From contig JAKRSC010000022.1 in the NCBI GenBank assembly GCA_022402565.1, positions 112,474 to 176,473 on the forward strand: 64,000 nt of DNA, in the 5' to 3' direction. Of the stretch, positions 9,927-18,259 are shown in pieces. The stretch's first letter is position 1; every line of letters begins with the position of its first letter. Origin of the DNA: Hydrotalea sp. Lineage in GTDB: Bacteria; Bacteroidota; Bacteroidia; Chitinophagales; Chitinophagaceae. Under the pieces are notes generated by a model. The model was not told the origin of the DNA. It searched no databases and saw only the letters and a list, made by a program, of their open reading frames with translations. The position numbers and the translations under genes are program-made.

Positions 9927-10493
9927 TTAATCCTTTACACGTTCAACGTATTCACCAGTTTTAGTGTTCACGCGAATTACTTCACCATCTTCAACGAATA
10001 AAGGCACTTGAACAATAGCACCTGTTTCAACAGTTGCAGGCTTAGTGGCTCTTGTAGCAGTATCTCCTCTAAGTCCAGGCTCACAATAAGTAATTTTCAC
10101 AACTATCTTTTCTGGCAGTTCTGCCCCTATTGGTTGGTCAGTTTCAGTATTAATCATTACAAAAACCTCGCTTCCATCTTTCAAAAACTGAGGCGCATCA
10201 ATCATTTCTTCACCAACAGCAATTTGCTCAAAAGTTTCATTGTTCATGAGGTTATAACCGGTATCATCTTTGTATAAAAACTGAAAAGTTTTCTTTTCTA
10301 CACGAACTGGAAAGATATTTTCGCCTGAGTTCCAAGTCTTTTCAATAGTACGGTTATTATCAACTCCCTTCAATTTAGCCCATACTTTAGCAGCAGCTCT
10401 GGCAGTTTTGTTTTCACCAAATTCCACCACTGAATATAAGCTACCGTCTAGCTTGAGCACCATTCCTCTGCTGATATCAGATGTTGTTGCCAT
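9927..10493 (-). CDS. efp: Translation elongation factor P with Arg at the loop tip
   Basis: 188 residues, full length. EF-P enters the ribosomal E site to relieve stalling at polyproline. All three domains are recognisable (KOW-like residues 1-65, then two OB folds). The domain I loop reads GENKTARAAAKVWAKLKG; aligned with the common HVKPGKGAAFVRTKLK form, the modified Lys is replaced by Arg32 and the flanking glycines by alanines. Arg32 occurs at the tip in EF-Ps that are rhamnosylated by EarP, but no earP, epmA or epmB gene is in this window. A strong promoter precedes the gene, giving a leader of about 15 nt. Confidence 0.95.
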   Translation of the reverse strand: MATTSDISRGMVLKLDGSLYSVVEFGENKTARAAAKVWAKLKGVDNNRTIEKTWNSGENIFPVRVEKKTFQFLYKDDTGYNLMNNETFEQIAVGEEMIDAPQFLKDGSEVFVMINTETDQPIGAELPEKIVVKITYCEPGLRGDTATRATKPATVETGAIVQVPLFVEDGEVIRVNTKTGEYVERVKD

Positions 10494-10513
10494 GTTTTCT
10501 AAGTTTTAGGCGG

Positions 10514-10545
10514 CAAAATTAGGTGATTGAAGTAGAAAAGCCAAA
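10514..10545 (-). promoter_or_regulatory. Promoter of efp
   Basis: On the minus strand TTTG (10545-10542), a 20-nt spacer, and TAATTTTG (10521-10514) give full Bacteroidota consensus. Confidence 0.75.
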
Positions 10546-10645
10546 GAGAGTGTTTTATTAAGAATCTGTCAAAAACCTACATGATTTTAACAAGATAGAT
10601 GAAGATTATTTTAAAAATCATCCTTCTCACTAAGCTGCTAACCCC

Positions 10646-10653
10646 TATTTTTG
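10646..10653 (+). promoter_or_regulatory. -7 box of sucD
   Basis: TATTTTTG matches TAnnTTTG and lies 31 nt before the ATG. The -33 region is weak (TTC with a 19-nt spacer). Confidence 0.45.
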
Positions 10654-10684
10654 CGCAACTTTTATACATTTAAGCATAACGATT

Positions 10685-11557
10685 ATGAGTGTTCTTGTCA
10701 ACAAAAACTCCCGCATCCTAGTTCAGGGCTTCACCGGAACAGAAGGTACTTTCCATGCTTCTCAAATGATTGAGTATGGCACACAAGTGGTTGGTGGTGT
10801 AACACCAGGAAAAGGTGGGACTTCACATTTAGACCGCCCTGTTTTCAATACAGTTGCAGATGCAGTGAAGCAAACTGGAGCCGATGTAAGCATCATTTTC
10901 GTTCCCCCTGCTTTTGCTGCTGATGCAATTATGGAAGCTGCTGACGCTGGTATTGGATTAGTGGTTTGTATTACCGAAGGCATACCGGTTCAGGATATGG
11001 TTAAAGTAAAAAACTATTTACAAGGAAGTTCAACTCGTTTAATTGGTCCTAACTGTCCAGGTGTGATTACCGCTGGTGAAGCTAAAGTTGGTATTATGCC
11101 AGGTTTTATCTTCAAGCCAGGAAGAATTGGTATTGTTTCTAAATCAGGGACATTAACATACGAAGCTGCTGATCAAGCTGTAAAAGCTGGATTAGGAATT
11201 TCTACTGCTATTGGTATTGGCGGTGATCCAATTATTGGAACACCAACTGTAGAAGCAGTTCAATTATTGATGAATGACCCTGAAACTGACGGGATAATCA
11301 TGATTGGAGAAATTGGTGGTAGCATGGAAGCTGATGCTGCTCGTTGGATTAAAGAAAATAAAACAAAGCCAGTAGTTGGTTTCATTGCTGGACAAACTGC
11401 TCCTCCAGGAAGAAGAATGGGACATGCCGGTGCTATCATTGGTGGTGCTGATGATACTGCCGCTGCTAAAATGAAAATCATGGCAGAATGCGGTATTGAT
11501 GTTGTTGCTAGTCCTGCGGATATTGGCGTTACTATGGCAGCAGCACTAAAGAAATAA
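10685..11557 (+). CDS. sucD: Succinyl-CoA ligase, alpha subunit
   Basis: With SucC it interconverts succinyl-CoA and succinate with ADP or GDP phosphorylation in the TCA cycle. It is 290 residues, full length. Seen: the N-terminal CoA-binding Rossmann region ([13 protein letters not shown]), GPNCPGVI (121-128), and the C-terminal ligase domain with [10 protein letters not shown], where His247 is the phosphorylated residue. sucC is not beside it, so the subunits are encoded apart, unlike the sucCD operon of E. coli. A weak terminator follows. Confidence 0.96.
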   Translation: MSVLVNKNSRILVQGFTGTEGTFHASQMIEYGTQVVGGVTPGKGGTSHLDRPVFNTVADAVKQTGADVSIIFVPPAFAADAIMEAADAGIGLVVCITEGIPVQDMVKVKNYLQGSSTRLIGPNCPGVITAGEAKVGIMPGFIFKPGRIGIVSKSGTLTYEAADQAVKAGLGISTAIGIGGDPIIGTPTVEAVQLLMNDPETDGIIMIGEIGGSMEADAARWIKENKTKPVVGFIAGQTAPPGRRMGHAGAIIGGADDTAAAKMKIMAECGIDVVASPADIGVTMAAALKK

Positions 11558-11580
11558 ATGAATATCATTTTAATATAAAA

Positions 11581-11603
11581 AAGCCGCATCAGCGGTTTTT
11601 TTT
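11581..11603 (+). terminator. Terminator after sucD
   Basis: CCGC-ATCA-GCGG with flanking A and T runs; the GC stem is short. Confidence 0.6.
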
Positions 11604-11835
11604 ATGCATTTTAGAGAGCTTTTTAAATGAATTCATTTTATAATAATGAAATAAATCTAACTGATAATTAGTCAGATTTGAATAGATTTGTCTTATGCCC
11701 TTCCACAGAAATTTTATGTACTGGATTGACAAGAGAAGATGGAAGTACATCTTTTTATTAACTAGCTTAGAAGCTAGTGTCTGCATTTTTGCTTAGCCGA
11801 TCTCTTTATCATTATTCAACTTAAAATATTTATTC

Positions 11836-12993
11836 ATGCCTCATTATGTTCAATTGGGATCTATCCCCCATAAAAGACATACCCAATTCAGAAAACCCGA
11901 CGGTGGTTTATACTCTGAACAATTGTTTTCAACAGAAGGATTCAGCAACGATTATTCTTTACTCTATCATATTCATCCGCCTACACAAATCATACACACC
12001 GATGAACCAATAAATGTGTCGCCTAAAGTAAGTGAAGAAAAAATGCTGAAGCATAGAAGCTTTGAAGGCTTTCATATTCAACCAGAAGCAGATTATTTAA
12101 AAAGTAGAAAAGCGGTATTAGTTAACAATGATTGTCATATTAGTCTTGCAGCACCTGAGCAAAGTATGACAGAATACTTTTTTAAAAATGCTGATGCTGA
12201 TGAGGTAATTTTTGTGCATGAAGGCTCAGGCAATTTACTTACTCAATACGGAGAAATTAAATTTGGTTATGGCGACTACCTCGTTATACCTCGTGGAAGC
12301 ATATATCAAATTCAATTTGACTCAAATAACAATAGACTCTTTATAGTCGAAAGTTTTAGTCCAATAAGATATCCAAAAAGATACCTCAGTAAGTATGGAC
12401 AACTCATGGAGCATGCTCCTTTTTGTGAAAGAGATATTAGAGCACCTCAAAATCTACAGACATTAGATATTAAAGGTGATTTCTTAATCCGCACAAAAAA
12501 GAAAGGAATGGAATATGGCATTCATTATTTACACCACCCTTTTGATGTGGTTGGTTGGGATGGATGTTGTTACCCATATGCCTTTAGTATCCACGACTTT
12601 GAACCTATTACGGGACGAGTACATCAGCCACCTCCTGTTCACCAAACTTTTGAAGCACACAACTTTGTTATTTGTAGCTTTTGCCCACGCCTCTATGACT
12701 ATCATCCGCAGGCCATTCCAGCTCCTTATAATCACAGCAATATTGATAGCGATGAAGTACTTTACTATGTTGATGGTGATTTTATGAGTCGCAAAAATGT
12801 AACAAGGGGTATGATTACATTACACCCGGCAGGTATACCACACGGACCGCACCCAGGCGCTGTTGAAAAGAGTATAGGAAAAAAAGAAACAGGTGAATTA
12901 GCAGTTATGGTAGATACATTCCATCCACTACAGTTAACCGACTATGCCCTGCAAATTGAAAACAAAAATTATGTAATGAGCTGGGCCGAATAA
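11836..12993 (+). CDS. hmgA: Homogentisate 1,2-dioxygenase
   Basis: Opens the ring of homogentisate to maleylacetoacetate in tyrosine and phenylalanine breakdown. It is 385 residues, similar to other bacterial forms and shorter than the human enzyme. Seen: a cupin-like fold, VHEGSGNLLTQYG, the segment GRVHQPPPVHQTFEAHNFVICSF split across the active-site region, and likely Fe(II) ligands His300, Glu307 and His336 (in APYNHSNIDSDEVLYY and AGIPHGPHP). The other genes of the pathway are not adjacent. The start ATG is preceded by a 278 bp gap with no gene; no clear promoter was found. Confidence 0.93.
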   Translation: MPHYVQLGSIPHKRHTQFRKPDGGLYSEQLFSTEGFSNDYSLLYHIHPPTQIIHTDEPINVSPKVSEEKMLKHRSFEGFHIQPEADYLKSRKAVLVNNDCHISLAAPEQSMTEYFFKNADADEVIFVHEGSGNLLTQYGEIKFGYGDYLVIPRGSIYQIQFDSNNNRLFIVESFSPIRYPKRYLSKYGQLMEHAPFCERDIRAPQNLQTLDIKGDFLIRTKKKGMEYGIHYLHHPFDVVGWDGCCYPYAFSIHDFEPITGRVHQPPPVHQTFEAHNFVICSFCPRLYDYHPQAIPAPYNHSNIDSDEVLYYVDGDFMSRKNVTRGMITLHPAGIPHGPHPGAVEKSIGKKETGELAVMVDTFHPLQLTDYALQIENKNYVMSWAE

Positions 12994-13064
12994 ATACAAA
13001 ATCAGCAGAAAAATTGGTTAGTTCTTGAAAAAGAAATAACTTATGCACCTAAACTAAATGCCAT

Positions 13065-13469
13065 ATGATCAAATTCAATGAAATTAAAGTAGGCGATTAC
13101 ATGATGGCTGAGTATGAAGGTAAAATGTGGGAAGGAGAAGTAACGCGCCTCAATGGAGATGAAAAACAAGTTTGTTTGCAAACCGATGTGCAAGAGTTTT
13201 GGTTTGAAACAGACCAATTACATCCCATTCCTCTAACGGAGGAACAGTTATTAAAGCTACACTTTATAAAGCTTGAAAACGAAGATGGATCTGCTAAGTA
13301 CAGCAAGGGCTCATTCCGTATTCATGCCAATAAAAGTGGCGATTTAAGCTCATTGGATATGTGGTATAGAGAGGATAGAAGACACCACCCCGACGTACAT
13401 TTTGTACACCAACTCCAGAATCATTACTTATCAATGACTAAAGTACATTTAACTAGGGACCCACTTTAA
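13065..13469 (+). CDS. Conserved hypothetical protein (134 aa)
   Basis: Cytoplasmic, no signal peptide or membrane segment. The first 60 residues look like a small beta barrel (VGDYMMAEYEGKMWEGEVTR). Then follow IPLTEEQLLKLHFIKLE (about 55-71) and a C-terminal HFVHQLQNHYLSMT segment. This arrangement recalls short Bacteroidota proteins that end in a (V/I)HxLQNLYFALT motif; their function is unknown, and the comparison is from memory. It lies 71 bp after hmgA on the same strand and could be cotranscribed. A strong terminator (13484-13520) follows at once. Confidence 0.65.
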   Translation: MIKFNEIKVGDYMMAEYEGKMWEGEVTRLNGDEKQVCLQTDVQEFWFETDQLHPIPLTEEQLLKLHFIKLENEDGSAKYSKGSFRIHANKSGDLSSLDMWYREDRRHHPDVHFVHQLQNHYLSMTKVHLTRDPL

Positions 13470-13483
13470 CCAATTTTTTAATG

Positions 13484-13520
13484 AGAAGCCCTGCTGAATT
13501 TAGTAGGGCTTCTTTATTTT
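13484..13520 (+). terminator. Terminator after the 134-aa protein gene
   Basis: A 12-bp stem (13484-13495 with 13502-13513, one G-U, loop 6 nt) is followed by TTATTTTT. It overlaps the first codons of the longest frame of the next gene, which argues for that gene's inner start. Confidence 0.85.
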
Positions 13521-13525
13521 TAAGC

Positions 13526-16321
13526 ATGAGATACTGCTTACTCATTTTCACTATTTTTATTCAATGTCATTACGCCTCATCATTGAATGCACAATTTTTT
13601 GGAGGCAACCCTGCATCTGTTAAATGGAAGAAAATTGATACAGATACAGCAAGCATTATTTTCCCTGCTACTTTAGACAAGCAAGCAAAAAGAGTATCCG
13701 AGATTATACACCAACTACAAACTGAAAAGCAAAACAAAGCCGGTGAACAAATCAGAAAAATTGATATAATACTTCAACCACATACTACAATTTCGAATGG
13801 TTATGTATCGCTCGCTCCATATAGAAGTGAATTATTTTTAACTCCTTTACAAAATCCATTTTTGCTTGGTGCAGGTAACTGGACAGATTTACTTGCAATA
13901 CATGAATGGCGACATGTACAACAGTTCAGTAATTATAGAACAGGCTTGTCTAAATGGGCATTTTGGCTACTAGGTGAACAAGGACAGGCTTTGGCAAACT
14001 CTGCTGCAATTCCCGATTGGTTTTATGAAGGAGATGCAGTTTGGAGTGAAACTTTTCATTCACAACAAGGAAGAGGCCGAAGCGCTTTGTTTACAAATAG
14101 GCTACATGCTCTTGAAAAGTCTAATAAAGAGTATAGTTACATGAAATTAAGAAATGGCTCTTTGAGAGACTATGTTCCTAACCATTATGAGTTAGGCTAT
14201 TTATTCACGCTTTATGGAGTTGAAAAATGGGGAGCTGATTTCTGGTCAAAAGTAGCAAAAAATGCAGCCGCGTATAAGCACCCTTTTTATCCATTTCAGC
14301 ATTCCTTTAAAGAACATACAGGAGTTAGCTTTACTTCATTTAGAAAAGACGCTTTAGCATATTTTCATTCACAATGGAAACAACAATCAATTAAAGACCC
14401 TACATGGTTAACAAAAACAGAAAAAAGAAATGTAATTGATTATCAATATCCACATGTAGCAAAAGATTCAAGTATTATAGCGCTCAAAAAAAGTTATAAG
14501 TCAATTCCACAGTTTGTAGCAATTAAAAACGGACAAGAAAAAGTCATAGCTACTAGTCCAATTGCAGCCGATGATTACTTTTCATACAGAAATGGAAAAA
14601 TTATATTCAGTTCATTTCTACCAGATAAAAGATGGGGTTATCAAGACTATACAGAAATTAGGTTATACTCAATCTATGAAAAATCAGAAAAAATAATATC
14701 AACCAAATCAAAACTTTTCAGTCCTGATATCAGTCACTCAGGCCAGATATGGACAGCAGTTAAAATAGATGGATACGACACTGGAAGTGAATTAATTGCT
14801 GCAAGTATAGATGGAAATGAAATAAAAAAGTATATAAATCAAGAACTTGTTTTTTCACACCCTCAATTTTCAAAAAATGATGATGCTGTTTTTGCTGCAG
14901 CAAGAACTTTTGATGGTAAAATGGGCATCTTACAATGGAATATTGAGACTGAAAAAATAGACACCATACTTCCATTTCATTATACTCAAATTGGATTTTT
15001 AAAAACACAGGGCGACAGTCTTCATTTCACTGCTTATAATCCTTATGGAGAAAGAAGATATGCAATAGTAGAAAATCAGCTATTCGAATTGAATGGCTAT
15101 GCTACCGGCCTTTTTCAAAGTTATATTTTCAATAACCAATTATACAGCTCTTATTTTACTGCAAGTGGTATGAGATTAGGTATTGAACCATTAATGTGGA
15201 AACCAATAAATAGCTTACCTAAACTCATAGCACCACTTGCAAAAGAGAACACCTTTAGTTCATCACATTCATTTCAAGTGGCTGAAAGAAACGACAGCAT
15301 TCGCACATTTAGAAAGCTTTCACAACCTTTTAATTTTCATAGTTGGCGACCAATGTATAATGAGCCGGAATATACTTTTTCATTGTATGGTAATAATAGC
15401 TTAAACACAACCATTACAGATTTGAGTTACACTTTCAACCGAAATGAAAGGAGCCACCGAGCACAATTCCAAGGTGTGTATGGAGGCTGGTATGTACAGC
15501 CCAGTTTTGCTATTAGCCAGACCTGGAATAGAAACCTTCGTGTTCCATTACCCGATGGAACCATTCGAGCACTTCAATGGAACGAATCGGAGTTTGGAGT
15601 AGGATTAAGACTGCCGCTACAACTTACAAGAGGACGACATTTTCAACAACTTTCAACTTCTATCCAAATGAGTCGACTCCAAAGAAACTGGCAAGGACTC
15701 AGCAGAAACTTGTTAAGCAATGATCAAATTGACTATTTAGATGGACAAATCACTTATATCATTCAATCACAAAAAGCCCGACAACATATTTATCCAAGAT
15801 TTGCGCAAGTTTGGCAAGCTCGCTATAGAAATACAACATCTCAATTAAAAGCAAGTCAGTTATTATTGCAGGGAGCACTTTTTATACCAGGTATAGGCAT
15901 CAATCATAATATAGTTTTACAAGCTGCCTATTATAGAAGAGATACAACCGATGTGTTTTTTAGCAACATTATGCCATTCTCACGAGGACATGAAGCATTA
16001 GATTTTCCGAGAGCCTACAGATGGTCGGCCAACTATCACCTACCATTATTTTATCCCGATTGGGGATTTGGAAATATTGTTTATGTGCAACGTATTAGAG
16101 CGAATATATTTTATGATTTTACCAGAGGCAAAAGCCTTAGAACAGGTAGAACATTTGATTTTACGAGTACTGGTATTGAGTGCTTCTTTGATAGCAAATG
16201 GTGGAACCAACTTCCAGCAACAATTGGAATAAGATATAGTCGTTTACTCCAACAAGGTATTGGCGGCAGCGGAGGCACAAATAGGTGGGAGATTATTCTA
16301 CCACTTAGTTTATTAGACTAA
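13526..16321 (+). CDS. Exported HExxH metalloprotease-like protein with propeller and beta-barrel regions
   Basis: 931 residues from the ATG at 13526; the longer frame from 13481 would begin inside the preceding terminator and put 15 residues before a good signal peptide (MRYCLLIFTIFIQCHYASS). Residues about 110-175 contain HEWRH (126-130) and, 38 residues after its second His, WFYEGDAVW with Glu168: the zinc-ligand layout of gluzincins of the Peptidase_MA type. Residues about 300-560 are repetitive beta strands like a TolB propeller. The last 330 residues alternate hydrophobic and polar strands with many aromatics, like an outer-membrane barrel, although the final residue is Asp, not Phe. 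Substrate unknown. Confidence 0.75.
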   Translation: MRYCLLIFTIFIQCHYASSLNAQFFGGNPASVKWKKIDTDTASIIFPATLDKQAKRVSEIIHQLQTEKQNKAGEQIRKIDIILQPHTTISNGYVSLAPYRSELFLTPLQNPFLLGAGNWTDLLAIHEWRHVQQFSNYRTGLSKWAFWLLGEQGQALANSAAIPDWFYEGDAVWSETFHSQQGRGRSALFTNRLHALEKSNKEYSYMKLRNGSLRDYVPNHYELGYLFTLYGVEKWGADFWSKVAKNAAAYKHPFYPFQHSFKEHTGVSFTSFRKDALAYFHSQWKQQSIKDPTWLTKTEKRNVIDYQYPHVAKDSSIIALKKSYKSIPQFVAIKNGQEKVIATSPIAADDYFSYRNGKIIFSSFLPDKRWGYQDYTEIRLYSIYEKSEKIISTKSKLFSPDISHSGQIWTAVKIDGYDTGSELIAASIDGNEIKKYINQELVFSHPQFSKNDDAVFAAARTFDGKMGILQWNIETEKIDTILPFHYTQIGFLKTQGDSLHFTAYNPYGERRYAIVENQLFELNGYATGLFQSYIFNNQLYSSYFTASGMRLGIEPLMWKPINSLPKLIAPLAKENTFSSSHSFQVAERNDSIRTFRKLSQPFNFHSWRPMYNEPEYTFSLYGNNSLNTTITDLSYTFNRNERSHRAQFQGVYGGWYVQPSFAISQTWNRNLRVPLPDGTIRALQWNESEFGVGLRLPLQLTRGRHFQQLSTSIQMSRLQRNWQGLSRNLLSNDQIDYLDGQITYIIQSQKARQHIYPRFAQVWQARYRNTTSQLKASQLLLQGALFIPGIGINHNIVLQAAYYRRDTTDVFFSNIMPFSRGHEALDFPRAYRWSANYHLPLFYPDWGFGNIVYVQRIRANIFYDFTRGKSLRTGRTFDFTSTGIECFFDSKWWNQLPATIGIRYSRLLQQGIGGSGGTNRWEIILPLSLLD

Positions 16322-16326
16322 TTTTT

Positions 16327-17151
16327 TTATTTCCCCCAACCCCATTTTAAAAAATCTGGAAACGCTTTAGCCCAAGTTGGCACATCATGCTTTCCATCGG
16401 CTAACTGAACGTATTTAATATGCTGAGATTCAGTATACCCTTTTGCTTTTAGCTCTACAACCAAATCAAGGGCATCATCTATAGAATCTATAATGCCATT
16501 TTGATTACGATCTGCTTTTTCATCTAATTCTCCAGTTTGAATATAAAACTGCAGCCAAGGACTCATTTTACCTTTACGAATTTGCAGGTGCATAAGTCTG
16601 TCTAGCTCGTCATCATATCCATCATCATACCCTTTTCTCCTCCACCAAAAAGATCCGCTAAATACACCCACTTTGCTAAACTCACTACTATGGTTCCAAG
16701 CAATATCCATAGCACTTAATCCACCTAATGAAAAACCAGCATAACACTTCTCCTTAAAATGAGGCATATTGAAATGCTTCCTTACATAAGGCATGAGTTC
16801 GTCTAAAATAAACTTGCTATACAATCCAGCTTTATCACCTCTTTGTTTAAAATCGGAAGAATAGGAAACACCATATTCACGCTTGCGTTCTTCGCCACAA
16901 TGAATACCCAAACACATCACAGGCTTTAATTCTTCTGATTTATAAAGATTCTCGAGTATATCTTCAAACTTCATGGATACCAAATCCTGCCCATCGTTTA
17001 CCAACAATAAACTCATTTGCTCCGGCTTTTGAACCGACTTTGGTAAATAGGCGTCCAGCTGAACTTCTCTTTCTAAATAATCTGAATAAACAACAAAACG
17101 CTCTACAGAAACGAGCGAATTGGCTAAAGTTGTAGTTGATGAATCCGACAT
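16327..17151 (-). CDS. Alpha/beta hydrolase, putative esterase family (EsterD/enterochelin-esterase-like)
   Basis: 274 residues, no signal peptide, so probably cytoplasmic. Seen: the nucleophile elbow GFSLGG with Ser141, and the likely catalytic His255 in ADGKHDVP. Asp210 is a possible acid. An EF-hand-like loop DRNQNGIID (214-222) lies near the acid region, which is unusual for the family and could bind Ca. It is divergent from an ATP-grasp and GCS2-ligase pair, with 137 bp between, which suggests it hydrolyses a product or precursor of those enzymes. A -7 box TAAATTTG lies 4 nt before its ATG. Substrate not predictable. Confidence 0.8.
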   Translation of the reverse strand: MSDSSTTTLANSLVSVERFVVYSDYLEREVQLDAYLPKSVQKPEQMSLLLVNDGQDLVSMKFEDILENLYKSEELKPVMCLGIHCGEERKREYGVSYSSDFKQRGDKAGLYSKFILDELMPYVRKHFNMPHFKEKCYAGFSLGGLSAMDIAWNHSSEFSKVGVFSGSFWWRRKGYDDGYDDELDRLMHLQIRKGKMSPWLQFYIQTGELDEKADRNQNGIIDSIDDALDLVVELKAKGYTESQHIKYVQLADGKHDVPTWAKAFPDFLKWGWGK

Positions 17152-17155
17152 TTTT

Positions 17156-17163
17156 CAAATTTA
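17156..17163 (-). promoter_or_regulatory. -7 box of the esterase gene (leaderless type)
   Basis: TAAATTTG on the minus strand, 4 nt before the ATG. Confidence 0.5.
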
Positions 17164-17288
17164 GGGGTTCAAACAAAAAGAAGTACACTTAAATCTCCAC
17201 AATAGACCCACTAAATAATTTTTTTTCCGAGGAGAAATGCAACTACATGAAGCATATTCATTATATTGAAGCAAATAAAACCTGAGTT

Positions 17289-18251
17289 ATGAAAAAAATT
17301 GGCATTCTGCACGGGAAAGAAAGAACCTTCCCCGAAGCGTTTGTAGAGCGAATCAACAGTAAGCAGGTAGCCGGAGTTACCGCAGAACCCGTTCGTATTG
17401 ACAAAGTCATGCAAGGCGTTGCAACTGAATATGCAGTGATTGTTGACAGAATTAGTCAAGACGTACCATTTTACAGAGCTTATTTGAAAAATGCGGCTTT
17501 AATGGGAACAGCTGTCATTAATAACCCCTTTTGGTGGAGTGCCGATGAAAAGTTTTTCAACAACTGCCTTGCTACAAGAATTGATGTGCCAGTTCCAAAA
17601 ACGGTTATTCTCCCTTCACGCGATTTACCAGATGATACTAGCGAACAATCCTTTTCAAACCTAGCTTATCCACTCGATTGGGAAGGCATTTTTAACTATG
17701 TAGGTTTTCCTGCATACATGAAACCTTTTGCTGGAGGTGGTTGGAAGAATGTGTATCGCTTAGATAGTATGGACGACTTTTTTGAAAAACATGCTGAAAC
17801 AGGGCAACTAGTTATGTTGTTACAAGAAGAAATTCAATTTGAAGAATATTATCGTTGCTATTGCATTGGAGGAAAATATGTTCGTATTATGCCTTATGAG
17901 CCACGCAACCCTCACCACTTAAGGTATGTAGCTAGCTTTTCACCGAGTCCCGAAAGACTCAAGCAGATGGAAGAAATTGTACTTCGTATTAACAAATACC
18001 TTGGTTATGATTTCAACACTGTAGAATTAGCTGTACGCGATGGAGTACCTTATGCAATTGATTTTTGTAATCCTGCTCCAGATGCCGACAGAAACAGTGT
18101 AGGCGAAGAAAACTTTAATTGGGTAGTAGAAACTGCTGCAACCTACGCAATTGAAAAAGCATTGGCACATCAACCAGGAGCTGACAACCTAACTTGGGGG
18201 GCTTATGTACAAAAAAGTGCTAACCACGAAAACCTCTATTCTTCTAAATAA
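17289..18251 (+). CDS. ATP-grasp ligase-like protein
   Basis: 320 residues, cytoplasmic. The N-terminal third is a preATP-grasp-like Rossmann region (IGILHGKERTFPEAFVERIN). The core has YMKPFAGGGWKNVY (nucleotide loop), LLQEEIQFEEYYRCYCIGGKY split by the central strand pair, and the likely Mg-binding end IDFCNPAPD, where an Asp takes the usual Glu position. Such enzymes join a carboxylate to an amine or thiol through an acyl-phosphate. The next gene, a GCS2-type ligase, begins 8 nt later, so the two form an operon. The product is unknown; a small peptide or amide is the natural guess. Confidence 0.8.
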   Translation: MKKIGILHGKERTFPEAFVERINSKQVAGVTAEPVRIDKVMQGVATEYAVIVDRISQDVPFYRAYLKNAALMGTAVINNPFWWSADEKFFNNCLATRIDVPVPKTVILPSRDLPDDTSEQSFSNLAYPLDWEGIFNYVGFPAYMKPFAGGGWKNVYRLDSMDDFFEKHAETGQLVMLLQEEIQFEEYYRCYCIGGKYVRIMPYEPRNPHHLRYVASFSPSPERLKQMEEIVLRINKYLGYDFNTVELAVRDGVPYAIDFCNPAPDADRNSVGEENFNWVVETAATYAIEKALAHQPGADNLTWGAYVQKSANHENLYSSK

Positions 18252-18259
18252 ACTTTCTT

